From Phyllostachys edulis (lineage: Eukaryota > Streptophyta > Magnoliopsida > Poales > Poaceae): a stretch of 64,000 nt of DNA. The DNA lies in assembly GCA_036346405.1 (NCBI GenBank), contig CM070568.1:30849072-30913071 (forward strand), read 5' to 3'. Positions 34,950 to 45,945 of the stretch are shown here, piece after piece; positions within the stretch are counted from its first letter, which is position 1, and every line of letters begins with the position of its first letter. The notes beneath the pieces were generated by a model that ran no database searches, was not told the origin of the DNA, and was given only the letters and a program-made list of their open reading frames with translations. The translations under genes and the position numbers were made by a program.

Positions 34950-35576
34950 AGGACACTGGCGGCTGTAGTGACCATTTTCACGATAGTTGTAGCATACATG
35001 TGTCGGCCATCGTGACTTTCCTAACAAAACTGTGGCAGAATGACTATCTTCTCTAAAAGTTAAAGCTTGTTGCTTTGTAGGGCATCGATTGGCCCAGTGG
35101 CCTTGCTTACCACACTTGAAGCACTCTGTTGATGATATTGGCTTGCTTCTCTTTTAAGGTTGGTTGCCATGGTCAATATTTTGCTTCTTTGTCTCCTCAG
35201 CTGACATATCTTGTACTAATAACGGTTTGCCTTCTTTTGCAAATGCTTGAATGATAGCGACTCGGAAATTCTCACGATGGTGTTGTATTGTAGAGGTCAG
35301 CACTGAATACATGGGGCACTAGCTCAGGCAATGATCCTTGCCTTCACAAAGGAAACATGTGATCTTGCTTATTGGACATTCTCCAGTGGAATGGTTCCTT
35401 TCGCAACTGGAACAATTGATTTTGTACTCATCAGCACTATGGCCTATTTCTCCACAACGGGTATATGCACAATCTTTTGACTTGTTTGGTTGGTAGCACT
35501 TCAAATAACAACGACCAAATGTATTGTAGGAGATCGAAATAGAAGATTTTTCTTTATCACTCCTGCTTGATGACAT
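34950..35576 (-). pseudogene. Gag remnant of element M with a zinc-knuckle array
   Basis: Minus-strand reading shows a series of CCHC-type knuckles: CYLKCYQPNKSKDC (atypical), CAYTRCGEIGHSADEY, CSSCERNHSTGEC, CFLCEGKDH followed by a stop and Cys, a perfect CFKCGKQGHWANRC (35080-35126), and CYNYRENGHYSRQC (34951-34995, one Cys lost). The ORF at 35319-35576 covers the first four. Such knuckles bind nucleic acid in gag. Five or six in a row is more than the single knuckle seen in the complete Tekay element here. Confidence 0.7.
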
Positions 35577-36687
35577 GTTGATGGCGAAAAGTAGCGGTCA
35601 ATTCTTCCCAAGTGATGCTCTGCTCGTCCTGATGGACGGCATAGAAAACTTTCTCCTTATCATTGTATTGCACGAAAGTTAGCTTCTCTTCTATGGTGTG
35701 AATCTAGGATTCTGCATCCTTGAGTATGGTTGATCCTTCAAAGACGAACGGCTAGGTCATCATGAATTTTACAAACTTGAACTAAGAGCGTGCCGTTGGG
35801 ATGGCAAGAAACTGATTTGGGTTCGCTTGTGTTACTAATGGCATTGGAGCTAGCTACTGGTTAAGGTCTTCTTTGGTACTAACACCGGTGATGGCATCTG
35901 CGTTGGCACGAACTATCTCAAGATTGTTGTCAAGGTTAACTCTACTGGTGCTCTCCATTTGCTGGCTGACCACGGCTAATAGAAGAGAGGGAAAAGCATA
36001 AGGTAAGGGAAGATAAATCTACTTAGGGGAGCAAGTTAAACCCAAATAAAACAAGGGACACACAAATAACCCGAAAGCTATTAAGAAGCATAAAACTCAC
36101 AGGCGAACTACACATTGGAGAAGGAAAGTGAAATCCTAATTGTCTAATCGATTAAACTCCAAACTTAACCTGGTGACTCGGCTCAACACACAAGAGGAGC
36201 CTCAGCTGATCTATCTTATATGGCTGGTCTGAAGGACACACTAACTAGTCACGGTCTTCGCCAAATGTTGATTGATTGCGATCCTTGCTGACCATTATTG
36301 GAGGTAAGACAGGAGCAACATATAACTTCTTCTATGTCTTCAATTTTTGTAACGAACTTGTCTGGAACACAAGGGAAGATGTCGATGCGTCGTTGCTAGT
36401 TGAGCAGTCTTCAAAGAGTTGCTTGGAAGATTCTTGGGCATCCATCATGACATTTGACATAAATATCGACAAACTATAGAGGTTATGGGGAGAGAAAGTC
36501 CAATTTAATACTCAAAATGGAGAGAAAGAAAATAGATGAGAAAGGAATGCTATGAAGGGGTAAAGATGGAAGAATAGAACAAGATGAGGAAAGCACATCA
36601 TTAAGATTTTCTATTTGAAAAAAAAATAAGTTTTGAAGTTTTTCTTTAAAATGACCATTCTAACTAAGGTCATGACCTACAGTTGAC
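34996..36687 (-). other. Leader and gag N-terminal region of element M, decayed
   Basis: Upstream of the knuckle array (to the right on this strand) lie gag N-terminal and leader sequences with many stops. No core gag motif can be read with confidence. The plus-strand ORF 36276-36479 has no recognisable domain. Confidence 0.45.
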
Positions 36688-36702
36688 ATGACTTTGATAC
36701 CA
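36688..36702 (-). other. Primer binding site of element M
   Basis: The minus strand reads TGGTATCAAAGTCAT a few bases after the LTR end, a two-base variant of the tRNA-Met site TGGTATCAGAGCCAT. It fixes the 5' end and orientation of M. Confidence 0.8.
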
Positions 36703-37555
36703 CCTCTATCGGGATCCAAATATACAAATCTGGACCCTCTGTGCATACTACAATAGACCAAGATTGTGCTAGTGCACATAGTGGCAACATCGATGAAATA
36801 CCATTCCATATGCAAAGATAATTAAGAAATAGACAATTAACAATAATTATCAGAGTAATGACCTTAAGGTCAAAGCATACCATTAATGCCTTATAAAGGA
36901 GAATATCTCAATTAAGTTGCAGCGGAAGGAAGCATAATAACTTCAGTGAAGCTCATCCATATGCCCACAGGCAATCGGCTGAGGTAGCGCGACCTAGTTC
37001 TCCACGATCCTTGAAGTTGACTGTGTTGACCAACGATGAACTGTTGTAGTCTTCATCAACTGAACAACATTATTTATAGCAAGAGTGAGTACATAGAGTA
37101 CTTAGCGAGGTACACCACAGAATGCAATTATAGATGATGGCTTATTCCAAAGGATATGACATCTATGGTTCTTTTCCATAAAAGCAACTACTGCAGTTGA
37201 ATATGAATAATAGATTAAAAACATAATTGAAAACAAATAACAATAATAATTTAACAAGTGTTTCCACAAAGCTCATTTAGTATAAATCCATTCTTTGACA
37301 TAGCTGCACAAGTTTATTCACACAACTGTCCCTCCCAATTATTTTATACAAATCTACCACTCGTGTGAAATCCCTGAGCATATTCATGACCGCGGATGCG
37401 GCCATTCGAATAGTTTGTTAACACTCTGTAGAGATTCTACACTTTACCCACAAAGATATAATTAACTCATCATGTCCACCATGACTTGCCATACGATGGT
37501 ATGAGCTATTGAGTAATCATAACAAAACCATTTCGAAACTTCATCTACATAATTG

Positions 37556-37733
37556 GCCCTCCCGATGTGCATACGGCCGACACCAAATCCCACAGAGGTT
37601 GTTGACCCGAATGCATACAACCAGCACCAAATCCCACAAAGGTTGTTGGTCCAAATGCAGATAGCCGGCACCAAACCCCACAGAGGTTGTTGAACCGTCG
37701 CACACCGTTGGACCTAGAGACGGCGAACCGCCC
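37556..37733. repeat. Three tandem 57-bp units in the M 5' LTR
   Basis: GGC..CACCAAATCCCACA(G/A)AGGTTGTTG recurs three times with spacing of about 57 bp, seen at 37580, 37624 and 37668. It is a local tandem duplication within the LTR tail. Confidence 0.75.
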
Positions 37734-38290
37734 ATAAATGTGACCCTACCGAGTAGTCCACACCTTCATCGTGGCACAGAGCTTAACCTATTGCCTGATT
37801 AGTCAATGTTGAGACTCCGTAGATTACTAAGATAGGTCTGTCTCATACCAAGCACATGGTCGTACTGTAAGGCTCAGTTCAATGATGCACCAAGTTAAGT
37901 CTTTAATTGACCAAGGCGATACTGCCAATTTCTAACTAAGTTACCAAGATTCACATTTCCTAATCACAATCCCACCATGACACAAATCCTTTCCACTCGC
38001 CTGAGTCTAAATTTTTTTCCACCCTATTGATTAAGTGCAACACATGCCATTAACAGGTGACAACATACAACACACGGCTTTTCACAAAAAAAAAGTGCCA
38101 TGATCACTTAGTCAAGTTTAGATTTGCAATACAAATGATCACCGCAATACAATAAGAAAGGTGGACATACTCAAGTAGGTGCATAACTAATCCCAAAGTA
38201 TTAAGAAAATTAATAATTAAAATAACATGCAATAGTTTGAATCAAAGTAATTTGGAAAACTGGGTGCAATATAGTTAAAGCACAACTTGC

Positions 38291-38363
38291 CTTGATATAG
38301 CAACGCTGATGTTCTTTATCTTCGATCTTCGAATTCCTTGACCTTCAGCTCCTTCGGACGCAT
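38291..38363 (-). other. Candidate LTR leader exon in M, GC-type donor
   Basis: On the minus strand a 73-nt segment lies between GATATTCTAG and ATCAAG/GCAAGT. It occupies the same relative position as the exon candidates in the plus-strand LTRs and is open in one frame (DASEGAEGQGIRRSK). Confidence 0.45.
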
Positions 38364-40262
38364 CTAGAATATCAACGTCTAACGAGAGAGAAAGCGCAAA
38401 AAAACAAAAAACAAAAATACAAATCAAATAAACTCTAAATTAAAATTGAATGGTACTGAAAGGTAGGGATTGATTTTACATGAATTTAGAAACTTGAATA
38501 GGTTCAATTAGAGTTCGTATGAGGAAGAACGAGCTCTCGAAAGTTTGATCAGGAAGGAAAATGCTGAAAAACAAAAGGGAGAGAATGAGAGACTAAAAGG
38601 TGGGGCCAAGGGAATATTCCCAGAATCTTTGTTTTTAGGAATTTTGGAAAAGACTGAGAGAATGACATGTGGGACCCACTGGAATTTCTTGATTTTTGGA
38701 ATAAAAGGAAATTCGAAAAAAGAGTTTAGAGGCTGACAAGTGGGCCACTGGTCTACGGACTATGTCCACAGCAAGGAACAGGTTCACGGTGAACCAGGTT
38801 CATGGAATAGTGCCTGACAGGTGGGGTCCATGGGTAAGTGGCTTGGTCCACGGTGGACCAAGCTCACGGAGGGGGGTTGACCACAAGTTGATCTGCATGT
38901 AAGTGAAAGAGAAAAGGTTGGGGTTTTGAATTGAGTGGCTGGCGGGTGGGGTGTACATGTCAAAGAGAAAAAGGGAGATGGATATAGGTTTGCCACGTGT
39001 GCGCTGACTAGGATGGTGGTGGATGAGATGGCGGTGAGGAGGCACCAACGTGTGGAGCCACACATTAGAGAGAGATGAATAGTGCTAGGGTTTTGGTGGA
39101 CATGCAAGTGTCCATGCGTCATGCCATGCTGGCACTAGTGCTGAGTTCGAGATGAAGTGGCAACTACGTGGACACCGATGTGGCACTGGCGGAGAGACAA
39201 GGCGCACGACAGCACAGGAACTGAGCACGCGGCGAATGGTGGCTCGCCGGCGTGGGTGACTCCGATGAGGTCTGGCGATGGTGGAGCTCCAGCAAGACCA
39301 ACGGGCGGTGGTGGTGCTAGATGCGGCGGCTCCGGCGAGGTCGGGCAAGGACGAGCGAGCAAGGACGGTGGGTAAATTGAGGCGGCGGCGCTTTGGCTAG
39401 AGGACGAGGATGGCGGCGAAGCAACTGTGGCAATGCGGGGATCTCGAAGGTGGTGTCGGTGAGGATAGAAAGGCACTTGATCGGCGGCGGCGAGGAGCTC
39501 TAAGCTTCAACAATGGCGCTGGTGGCTCAGCCTCAACTCCAGTGAGCTCGTGCAACGCAACGGCAGTGCCTCCGAAGGCAGTGCTAGGGCAACGGAAGTG
39601 GGATGTCGAGAGGAGTGCGGATCGAGGATGGCTAAGGCTTCAAATAGCCTCGGGGCGTGTAGGGCGTGAACGCCAAAGGCGGCGGTGGTTGAAACCACAT
39701 CAGCTACGCCTACGACGGTTGTGGTGGTTGCCAAGTGGGTGAGTGTCGGGCGACACAGCGTGGTAGGGTTCGCGGGAGAAGGCCGGGTTGGCGGCAAGAT
39801 GGGCCGAAGAGGATGTGTGGACCGTGGGCGAGCAGGGAAGAGAGCGGGGGTAGAGGCGGGTTGGTGGGGGAAAAAATAGGGCCGGAATGGGGATGGGTGT
39901 GGTGAAAGGGATGGCTGGCAACCCACGGAAAGAGAGAGAAATGAGTAGGCCGAGCCAATTCAGCCCATGGAGTAAAAAGGAGTTTGGAAATGATTTTGGA
40001 ATTTAGAAAAAGGCTGAAGATCCAAATGAGCTCAAATAAATACCAAATAAACTCAGACAAATCCAAGAATAGTTAGAAAAATTCCTTGGAACACAAGAAA
40101 CCCAACTAACATTGTTTTTTTAATTAAAGTTTACATTAATAAAATTAAATAGTTTATTTTCAAAAATTCCCAATTAAGCATTATTAACTCCATGAAAATT
40201 AGTGAAATTTTTTAGGGACCTACCCAAAAGATTTTTGAAAACTCAAAGTTTGGGGCGTTACA

Positions 40263-42060
40263 CTTGTCTGCTATTTATATTTGTCTGTTGACAGCTTTGA
40301 TCGCCGGCAACACGACCTTGATTATACAACAGAGCAAACTTGCATTAATTAATCTAAAAAGGAGAAAGCAAACTTGTAGATTTCAATCAAGGTATATATG
40401 CTAGATTGGCCAACAACGAGCGATTGCAGCAGGTCATTGAGCACATAGGTTTATTCAAGTGGTCAGATCAAGGTTTTGTTGTTACTTAAGGGCTATTTGG
40501 TAATTTATCTTTTGAGAAAATAATAAATAGAAAAGGAAATAAAATGGAGGGGGGCCACTTGTCATAGAGATGAGGAGAGGGATAAGGTCAATAGACCTAA
40601 TCTCCAATCGGCAGAAGGTGGCTTCGGGGGCCTTGGCCTTCAGCTGGTGGCGGTGGCGTAGGCGACTCAGGGGCAAGCGGATCCGCCAGCTCGGGTGAGT
40701 TGTGCGCCGTCTATTGGTGGCGGTAGCTCCTCCTTCTCTTGATATGCCGACTCTCCCTTTTTTTTCTTTCCTAAACCCAAAAGAAGATCAGTGAGTTTTC
40801 CCAATTTGTTGCTTCTTCTTCCCTTCTGATTTGTGTTCGGTTTTTGGTCCCTTAGAGCTTCGACACCGCCATGCTTGTCTTGGTGCCGTCGGTAGTGAGG
40901 CCGGCTATTGGGTGTTCTATGGGGGCTTTTGGTTCTGCGCTAGTGGAGGATTTTTCAGTGTGCTCTCTGGCTTGATCCTATTGAGGGAGAAGAACTTCTG
41001 TTTTTTATTGGTGGCTGGTGCTCTGTGGTGGCATTCGGCCAGTTCACTGTGATTGGTCTTGTGCGGCATCTTTGTACCTTGACTTTGTGACTTTGGTGTG
41101 TCTCGGAATTGCGAATGGGCATTGTATCTCCGACGACCTCGTCTGTTCAAACACGGCACAGCAGGGCGATCGGTTTTTTTGAGTCAGTGCCTTTTGGCAT
41201 GCCTTGCCCGGTTCACTATTTGGTGGCTTTGAGTGCCATCCGCTTCGTGAGTATTGCTTTTTCTCTCCATTTTTCGCATTACTTATGCATATGTGTTGCG
41301 CTAGTTGAAGTTTCAAATTGTGTCGATTTGATTAACTCTAGCACTAGGAGATATTGCAAAGTGGCGCTGTGGATTCGGTTTAATAGCTCGATGATGATTA
41401 TTGTCATATTTTGAAATTGAGTTGATAACCATATCATACTTAAGCTATTAGTAGTGCTTATTGTTGTCAATTTGTTTCTGTTAGCTTGGTCCTGATACTT
41501 TATGTATTTGGCTGTGACTGAATAGAACTTGATCATTTTGTGTTCTGTGGCATTGTTGATCTTCTGCTATCCGATTGGATTAGTTGTTGAAATTAGTGAT
41601 CTCTTTGCACTGTCAGATGATCATTACTATGTTTGCCGAAAGTCTAATGTGTTGATATAGTGTTTCATGTTGCAATGTTAATCACATGCTTCTTTGTTGA
41701 CTGAAAGTATATTTTGCTATTTATGAGATAATATTTGACATATTAGTAAAGCATTCATTTGAGCTTAAAGTCTAATTTAATGTTATCATATTCAATTAAT
41801 AAAGAATATTGACATAAGTAGCGAGAAGGCCAAGAGTACATCTTGTGCAACTCTACATCTGAGAGCAATAAACAAAACATTAAATCTGAGCATTATGCTA
41901 ATTTATATTGTCCACATGTTCTATGTTTTGAGTATATTATCCTGTTTAAATGACATGGAGGATTTACATGTTTATATGTTAATTTTGTCATTTAAATGTT
42001 GCTAGAAATATGCTTTAATTATCATTAATACTACTGGAATTAATTATGAATATTTGCTAA
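40263..42060. other. Unassigned non-LTR sequence
   Basis: No recognisable coding domain is seen in this 1.8 kb. The GC-richer part (40600-40900) followed by AT-rich sequence with a T tract resembles a gene 5' region, but no long frame or clear splice series follows. A GGGCTATTTGG at 40486 has an inverted partner CCAAATAGGGC at 42460, though the LINE reading argues that these belong to different elements. The ORFs 40831-41414 look like chance. Confidence 0.45.
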
Positions 42061-42225
42061 AATTATCAATTTTACAACAGGTTTTTGGTATGGGAAAAAA
42101 ACCTACTCTGTCTTAGTCTTTCTGGAGTGGACTTCATCACCTAAAAATGCTTAGTCAAACATTGCTGAAAATGTTATCATTAAGGTTACGAAGAAATTTG
42201 AGATCTTTCACATGGTTAGGATGGC

Positions 42226-42872
42226 TCTCAATTCTGGAAGAGGTTGCAGAAAATTAAACACTGGTTTAAATGGGGAGCTATTCACACAGTCAACAATGGA
42301 AAGAAAGCGGGATTCTGAACTGATGTTTGGATGTGCTCTTCTCCTTTGGAAACTCAGTTTCCTAGGCTGAGGTTCCAAACGGGAATTTTTTCTGATTCCT
42401 GTGGGAATTGAAGAGTTACCTGTGAAATTCCTGCGAAAATCCTATGAAATTCTTGCATTCCAAATAGGGCCTGAGAATATGCTTAGATCTTGATGTGCTT
42501 GTTTGTGATTGCTGGAATGGGGTGAGTGGGATATAGAATTTAGGAGATCTCTTGTCAATGTTGAGCTGTCAGATAGAATGTGAAGAGATCTTGCAAATGC
42601 TGGGTGAGCAGGTTATGAATAATCAGAAGGATGAGATTATATGGGCGTTCGATTCAACTGGGAAGTTCACTGCTAAATCATTATATAAGCATGCATCTAA
42701 CCGGGGGGAGGGGGTACCAGTTCTCAGGATGGAAACAAAGCTCTGGAAGTGAAAAAATTCCCTTGAAAGTTTTGTTTTTCTTTGGCAGCTCTTCCAGGAT
42801 AGAATTCAGTCGGCACAGCAGCTGCAGATCAAGCACCGGGGAAGGACAGCAACTGTTTACGTAAAGCAGCAT
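42226..42872 (+). pseudogene. LINE ORF2 C-terminal (zinc-binding RT tail) remnant, split by an insertion
   Basis: The frame from 42226 reads SQFWKRLQKIKHWFKWG and NNGKKAGF, then after the insertion RICLDLDVLVCDCWNGVS, and in further frames WDIEFRRSLVNVELSDR and DEIIWAFDSTGKFTAKSLY. This is the layout of the C-terminal zinc-binding region (zf-RVT) after the reverse transcriptase of plant L1-like LINEs. No endonuclease or RT core is present, and no poly(A) tail or target duplication is visible, so it is a fragment. Stops and frameshifts make it inert. Confidence 0.75.
42372..42470. mobile_element. Short (about 99 bp) MITE-like insertion in the LINE remnant
   Basis: CTGAG stands on both sides (42367-42371 and 42471-42475), and the LINE reading continues in phase if one copy and the insert are removed. 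The right end reads CATTCCAAATAGGGC, like the ends of grass MITEs. The left end GTTCCAAACGGG is not a clear inverted partner. The class is therefore uncertain. Confidence 0.6.
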
Positions 42873-43489
42873 TGATGGTATGCAGATCGGGAGTATTTAA
42901 TACATTTAATACGGGGAGTTTGATCTTTAGATCAAGGATAATTTGGGATCCATGCAATAAACGAACGACGGTGTTAACCACTGTCTCGATTACAGTAACA
43001 TGAACACTCAAATTTGCCTAACCATATGCTTCGATCCTCGTCTACTCAACCGTGCAAAATTAGATGCGTTTTTCCTACCAAAACACAAGGATATCACAAT
43101 AAGAACAGTGACAATATCCAGAAAATATTTCATATTACAAAAAAAAACCTAAAATTTAAGAGTAAATAGTTTTTTCTGAATAGTCACGATGATTCCGTCG
43201 GGCCCACGCGGCATTAACTTCCTCCATGGAACCGAGCCCTCCTCTCGTGCACGCATGCTGCAGAAATCGGTGCACATACAATGTACACACAAGGAGCACA
43301 TATCTCTTACTGATGGCCCACATGCCATGGGGTTGTACTCAAGCTTGGGTACAACGTGGGGGTATGTCTTGCTGGTTTCCAATTAATGGCTCTTTCTTCG
43401 GATGGAAAGAATCCAACGAAAACACATGCTGGCTGCATGGGGGACAAGGTGAGACCCGGTCCATGTGTATCTCATTACTAAACTTTAAT
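42873..43489. other. Unassigned spacer
   Basis: No domain or RNA gene is seen. TATTTAATACATTTAATACGG (42891-42911) is a small AT-rich direct repeat. The overlapping ORFs 43149-43582 have no recognisable content. Confidence 0.45.
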
Positions 43490-44466
43490 CTTGGAAGAAA
43501 GGGGCTTCAGCGGAAGTGCCACGTCGCCCCGAAAAAAATACAGCCTTTGGATTCGGAACGGACGGTGTCGATGGCGTCATGATGAACCGCCTCCTGCGCT
43601 TGCTCCAGGGCCTTCGCATGCCACCAGATCACGCCATCCGGCTTCGTCTCGCCCTTCGAGCTCCTGTGTCCCTTTTGCGCCCGCCTCCCCAAATCTCCTC
43701 TTCCTCCTCTCAGCCGTCTCTTCCTCCCCGCTACCACCAACTCCAGCCTCCTCTCCAACGCCGCTCAGATCCGGTAGCCTCTGCCCCCAGCGAGCTGCTG
43801 CGCCTCCGCCTCCGCCTCGACCTTCGTCCCCGCCTCCTCTATCTCAAGACAAGACGGCCTCCTCTTTCCCAGGCGCCTCCGACCGCATCGCCTCCGCCCT
43901 CCTCTTCCTCCTCCTCTTAGCCGTCTCCTCCTCCCCGCTTCTGCTTGGCTCCAGCCTCCTCTCCACGCCTTTCAGATCCGGTAGCCTTGGCCTCCTCTTT
44001 CCCAGGTGCCTCCGACCGCATCGCCTCCGCCCTCCTCTTCCTCCTCTCTCACCGCCAACTCCGGCCTCCTCTCTCCTCGCGCCTCCCGGCCGCCTCGCGA
44101 CGCCTCGCCTCCTCTCTCCCAGGTGCATCCATCCCCCTCGGTCCGCCCTCCGAGCACCTCCGCCTCCTACCTCTCCTCTCCCTCTTCTCTTCCTTTTCCT
44201 CCCGTTCCTCCTCAAGATCAAGGCTGCGTCCTTTGCTCCCCGCTACCACAGAGGAGGAGCGAGGTAGGGCCGAGGTGGCGCTGTCAGCTCCTCGCCGTCG
44301 CTGCGACGGCCATGTCCAGCAACCGCTGCCAGAGAGAGACGTCTTCGCATCCTCGCCTTCAAGGTGTTCGACGTAATGCCGCTGTGGGGGACGATGCTCG
44401 CCTCCATGCTGGGGTCCGGCGCCGACAGGAACGACATCAACCTTATCCACCGTCAGTTCAGAGATG
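43490..44466 (+). pseudogene. GC-rich first exon of an unrecognised host gene or gene fragment
   Basis: This GC-rich, C-biased block ends in a frame reading FKVFDVMPLWGTMLASML, then NDINLIHRQFRD, and stops at GATG/GTAAGC, a consensus donor at 44466/44467. The coding part is credible from about 44300. Upstream, 43857-44040 holds a tandem duplication (CTTTCCCAGG.GCCTCCGACC recurs about 135 bp apart), giving proline/serine-rich frames (43491-44267) that I do not trust as protein. I do not recognise the protein. Confidence 0.45.
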
Positions 44467-44603
44467 GTAAGCGTTGTGCTTTGACTGCTTCTTGGCAATA
44501 GAGATTGAGACCCACGGATGAGATATGGTAGTCTTGATAGGAATGATAGGTACGCAGACAGGGATGCTACGATTTTTTGTGTAAGCTATAGCAGTATGCT
44601 TTC

Positions 44604-44770
44604 AGATCCTTGGGTATATCACTTTCAGATTTTCACGAAAATCAGCTAGCTTTGATGAAACACCGATGTTAGCATTCTTCATTTAATGATTAGATCCTTT
44701 GGTATATCGCTTTGATTTTCACGAAAATCAGCTAGCTCTGATGAAACACCGATGTTAATGTTGTTGTCTA
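44604..44770 (+). repeat. Tandem duplication of 89 bp in the following intron
   Basis: TTTTCACGAAAATCAGCTAG and then GATGAAACACCGATGTTA occur twice, starting near 44604 and 44693. It lies within the intron that would follow the donor at 44467. Confidence 0.85.
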
Positions 44771-44949
44771 ATGAGCTTTGTTCCATGTTCTGATTTTTTG
44801 TGAGAATAGATCATGTTTAGCCTAGGAAGTTACTATTTTTTTTTGAATTAGCAATCATTTTTAAAACCATGTAGTTCGTTGCTAAAAGGCCAAAAAAAGA
44901 CACCTGCCATAGAGTCAATCACCAATGCATCGGAAATGTCTTATTTGTA

Positions 44950-45225
44950 ATGTTTTCATAAGACTTATTTGGTGCAGATGCTTATTGTTTTTGATTTGTT
45001 TGATTTATGGCAGTGATCAGCACGCTGGAAGCAGGACCAGTTCCATATCCAAGATATCCTTTAGAAAATGTAGTCAGGAGAACGTGTTCATAAGACTTAT
45101 TTGGCACAGATGCTTATTGTTTTCGATTTGTTTGATTTATGGCAGTGATCAGCACACTGGAAGCAGGACCAGTTCCATATCTAAAATACCCTTTAGACAA
45201 TGTAGCCAAGAGAACATGTTGTGAT
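44950..45225 (+). pseudogene. Tandemly duplicated exon with its splice acceptor
   Basis: A 132-bp unit is present twice. Each copy has a T-rich tract, TTTATGGCAG as acceptor (ending 45013 and 45145) and a short frame reading ISTLEAGPVPYP(R) or ISTLEAGPVPYLKYPLDN. The second copy continues as RTCCDLLKLLHNY. Phase fits the exon ending at 44466 (GATG joined to TGATC gives Val). This is therefore probably the next exon of the same unrecognised gene. Copies differ by about ten bases, so the duplication is not recent. Confidence 0.55.
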
Positions 45226-45679
45226 TTGTTGAAACTGTTGCATAATTATGTGTGCTCATGCTTGCGTTGCTTTGTTTTCCTATTTAGCGTGCTATTATAT
45301 TTGTCGATTGCACTGCAAAATGTTGGTTGATATTGAAGTTGTGTCTTGATCAGTGGTCGGTGTGATATTTTTGCTAGAAATCGTTAGGCTAAATGTTACG
45401 AGCTTCCAATGTAAATGAATGCTATTATAGGGGAAGTTAATCGAAATATTTCATTTATCTAGATCATTGACCATGCACATGCAATGTCCCGGATGTTCCC
45501 ATTTGTTATGACAATTTCTTTAGTTTCTATTTTTTTTTAGCGCTTTTGACCACATATGACAAATATCTTATTGGATCAATATTGATGCTTTATTTCTCAT
45601 CTTGCGATATATGGTTTAACTTTTGTTGTTCTTCTTGGTTCTTGGAATCTAGCATAATATTATATAACATATTATGAAT

Positions 45680-45945
45680 GAGCAACAATATCATCTTCTT
45701 TAGTCCATGGCTCGCTTCGCCTCCTATGTTGTCCAAGGGCTCGATCAGAGTGATTGTAGGGCCAGGCGGTGGTGGCCGCCACCAACGATCTCAGGTCAAT
45801 TTTTCGCCCTTTGCAGCTCTCAATTTTTCGCCCTTTGCAGCTCTCAATTTTCCCGTTGATATATCAATTTGCTATTGCCGGGTTGAAAGACTCTGTGGAT
45901 TTGTTGGAAAGCATGGAGCAGAAGGGGTTGCTTGATATGAAGAAG
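45680..45945 (+). pseudogene. Exon fragment resembling an MRL1-type PPR protein
   Basis: The frame ends DSVDLLESMEQKGLLDMKK and then GTAATA at 45946, a plausible donor. From memory, the segment resembles the start of the PPR tract in plant MRL1 (a chloroplast rbcL mRNA stability factor). I could not check this. Just upstream a 24-bp unit (CAATTTTTCGCCCTTTGCAGCTCT-like, 45799-45846) is repeated, bringing a second TTTGCAG acceptor. No further PPR repeats follow, so it is a fragment. Confidence 0.4.

Larger units (their letters stand above)
36707..40262 (-). repeat. 5' LTR of the minus-strand element M (3556 bp)
   Basis: On the minus strand it begins TGTAACGCCCCAAAC at 40262 and ends GGATCCCGATA before the PBS. 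Its length matches the LTRs at 48199 and 57179. The conserved palindrome block lies at 37370-37455 and the exon candidate at 38363-38291. Three near-identical 57-bp units (37556-37733) repeat CCCACAGAGGTTGTTG-like sequence. The ORFs 37462-37735 and 38784-40066 come from repeats or GC-rich LTR sequence. Confidence 0.85.

Noticed and set aside
38784..39926. Minus-strand host gene
   Set aside because: The stretch is the GC-rich part of M's LTR and is shared with the LTR remnant at 27940-28640.
40486..42470. One 2 kb DNA transposon bounded by GGGCTATTTGG and CCAAATAGGGC
   Set aside because: The right end belongs to a 99-bp insert that splits a LINE frame in phase, so the two ends do not bound one element. 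The short match may be two related MITE ends.
43491..44267. A 258-codon proline/serine-rich gene
   Set aside because: The GC-rich C-biased block is open in several frames on both strands and contains tandem duplications. Only its 3' end up to 44466 has a credible exon reading in another frame.
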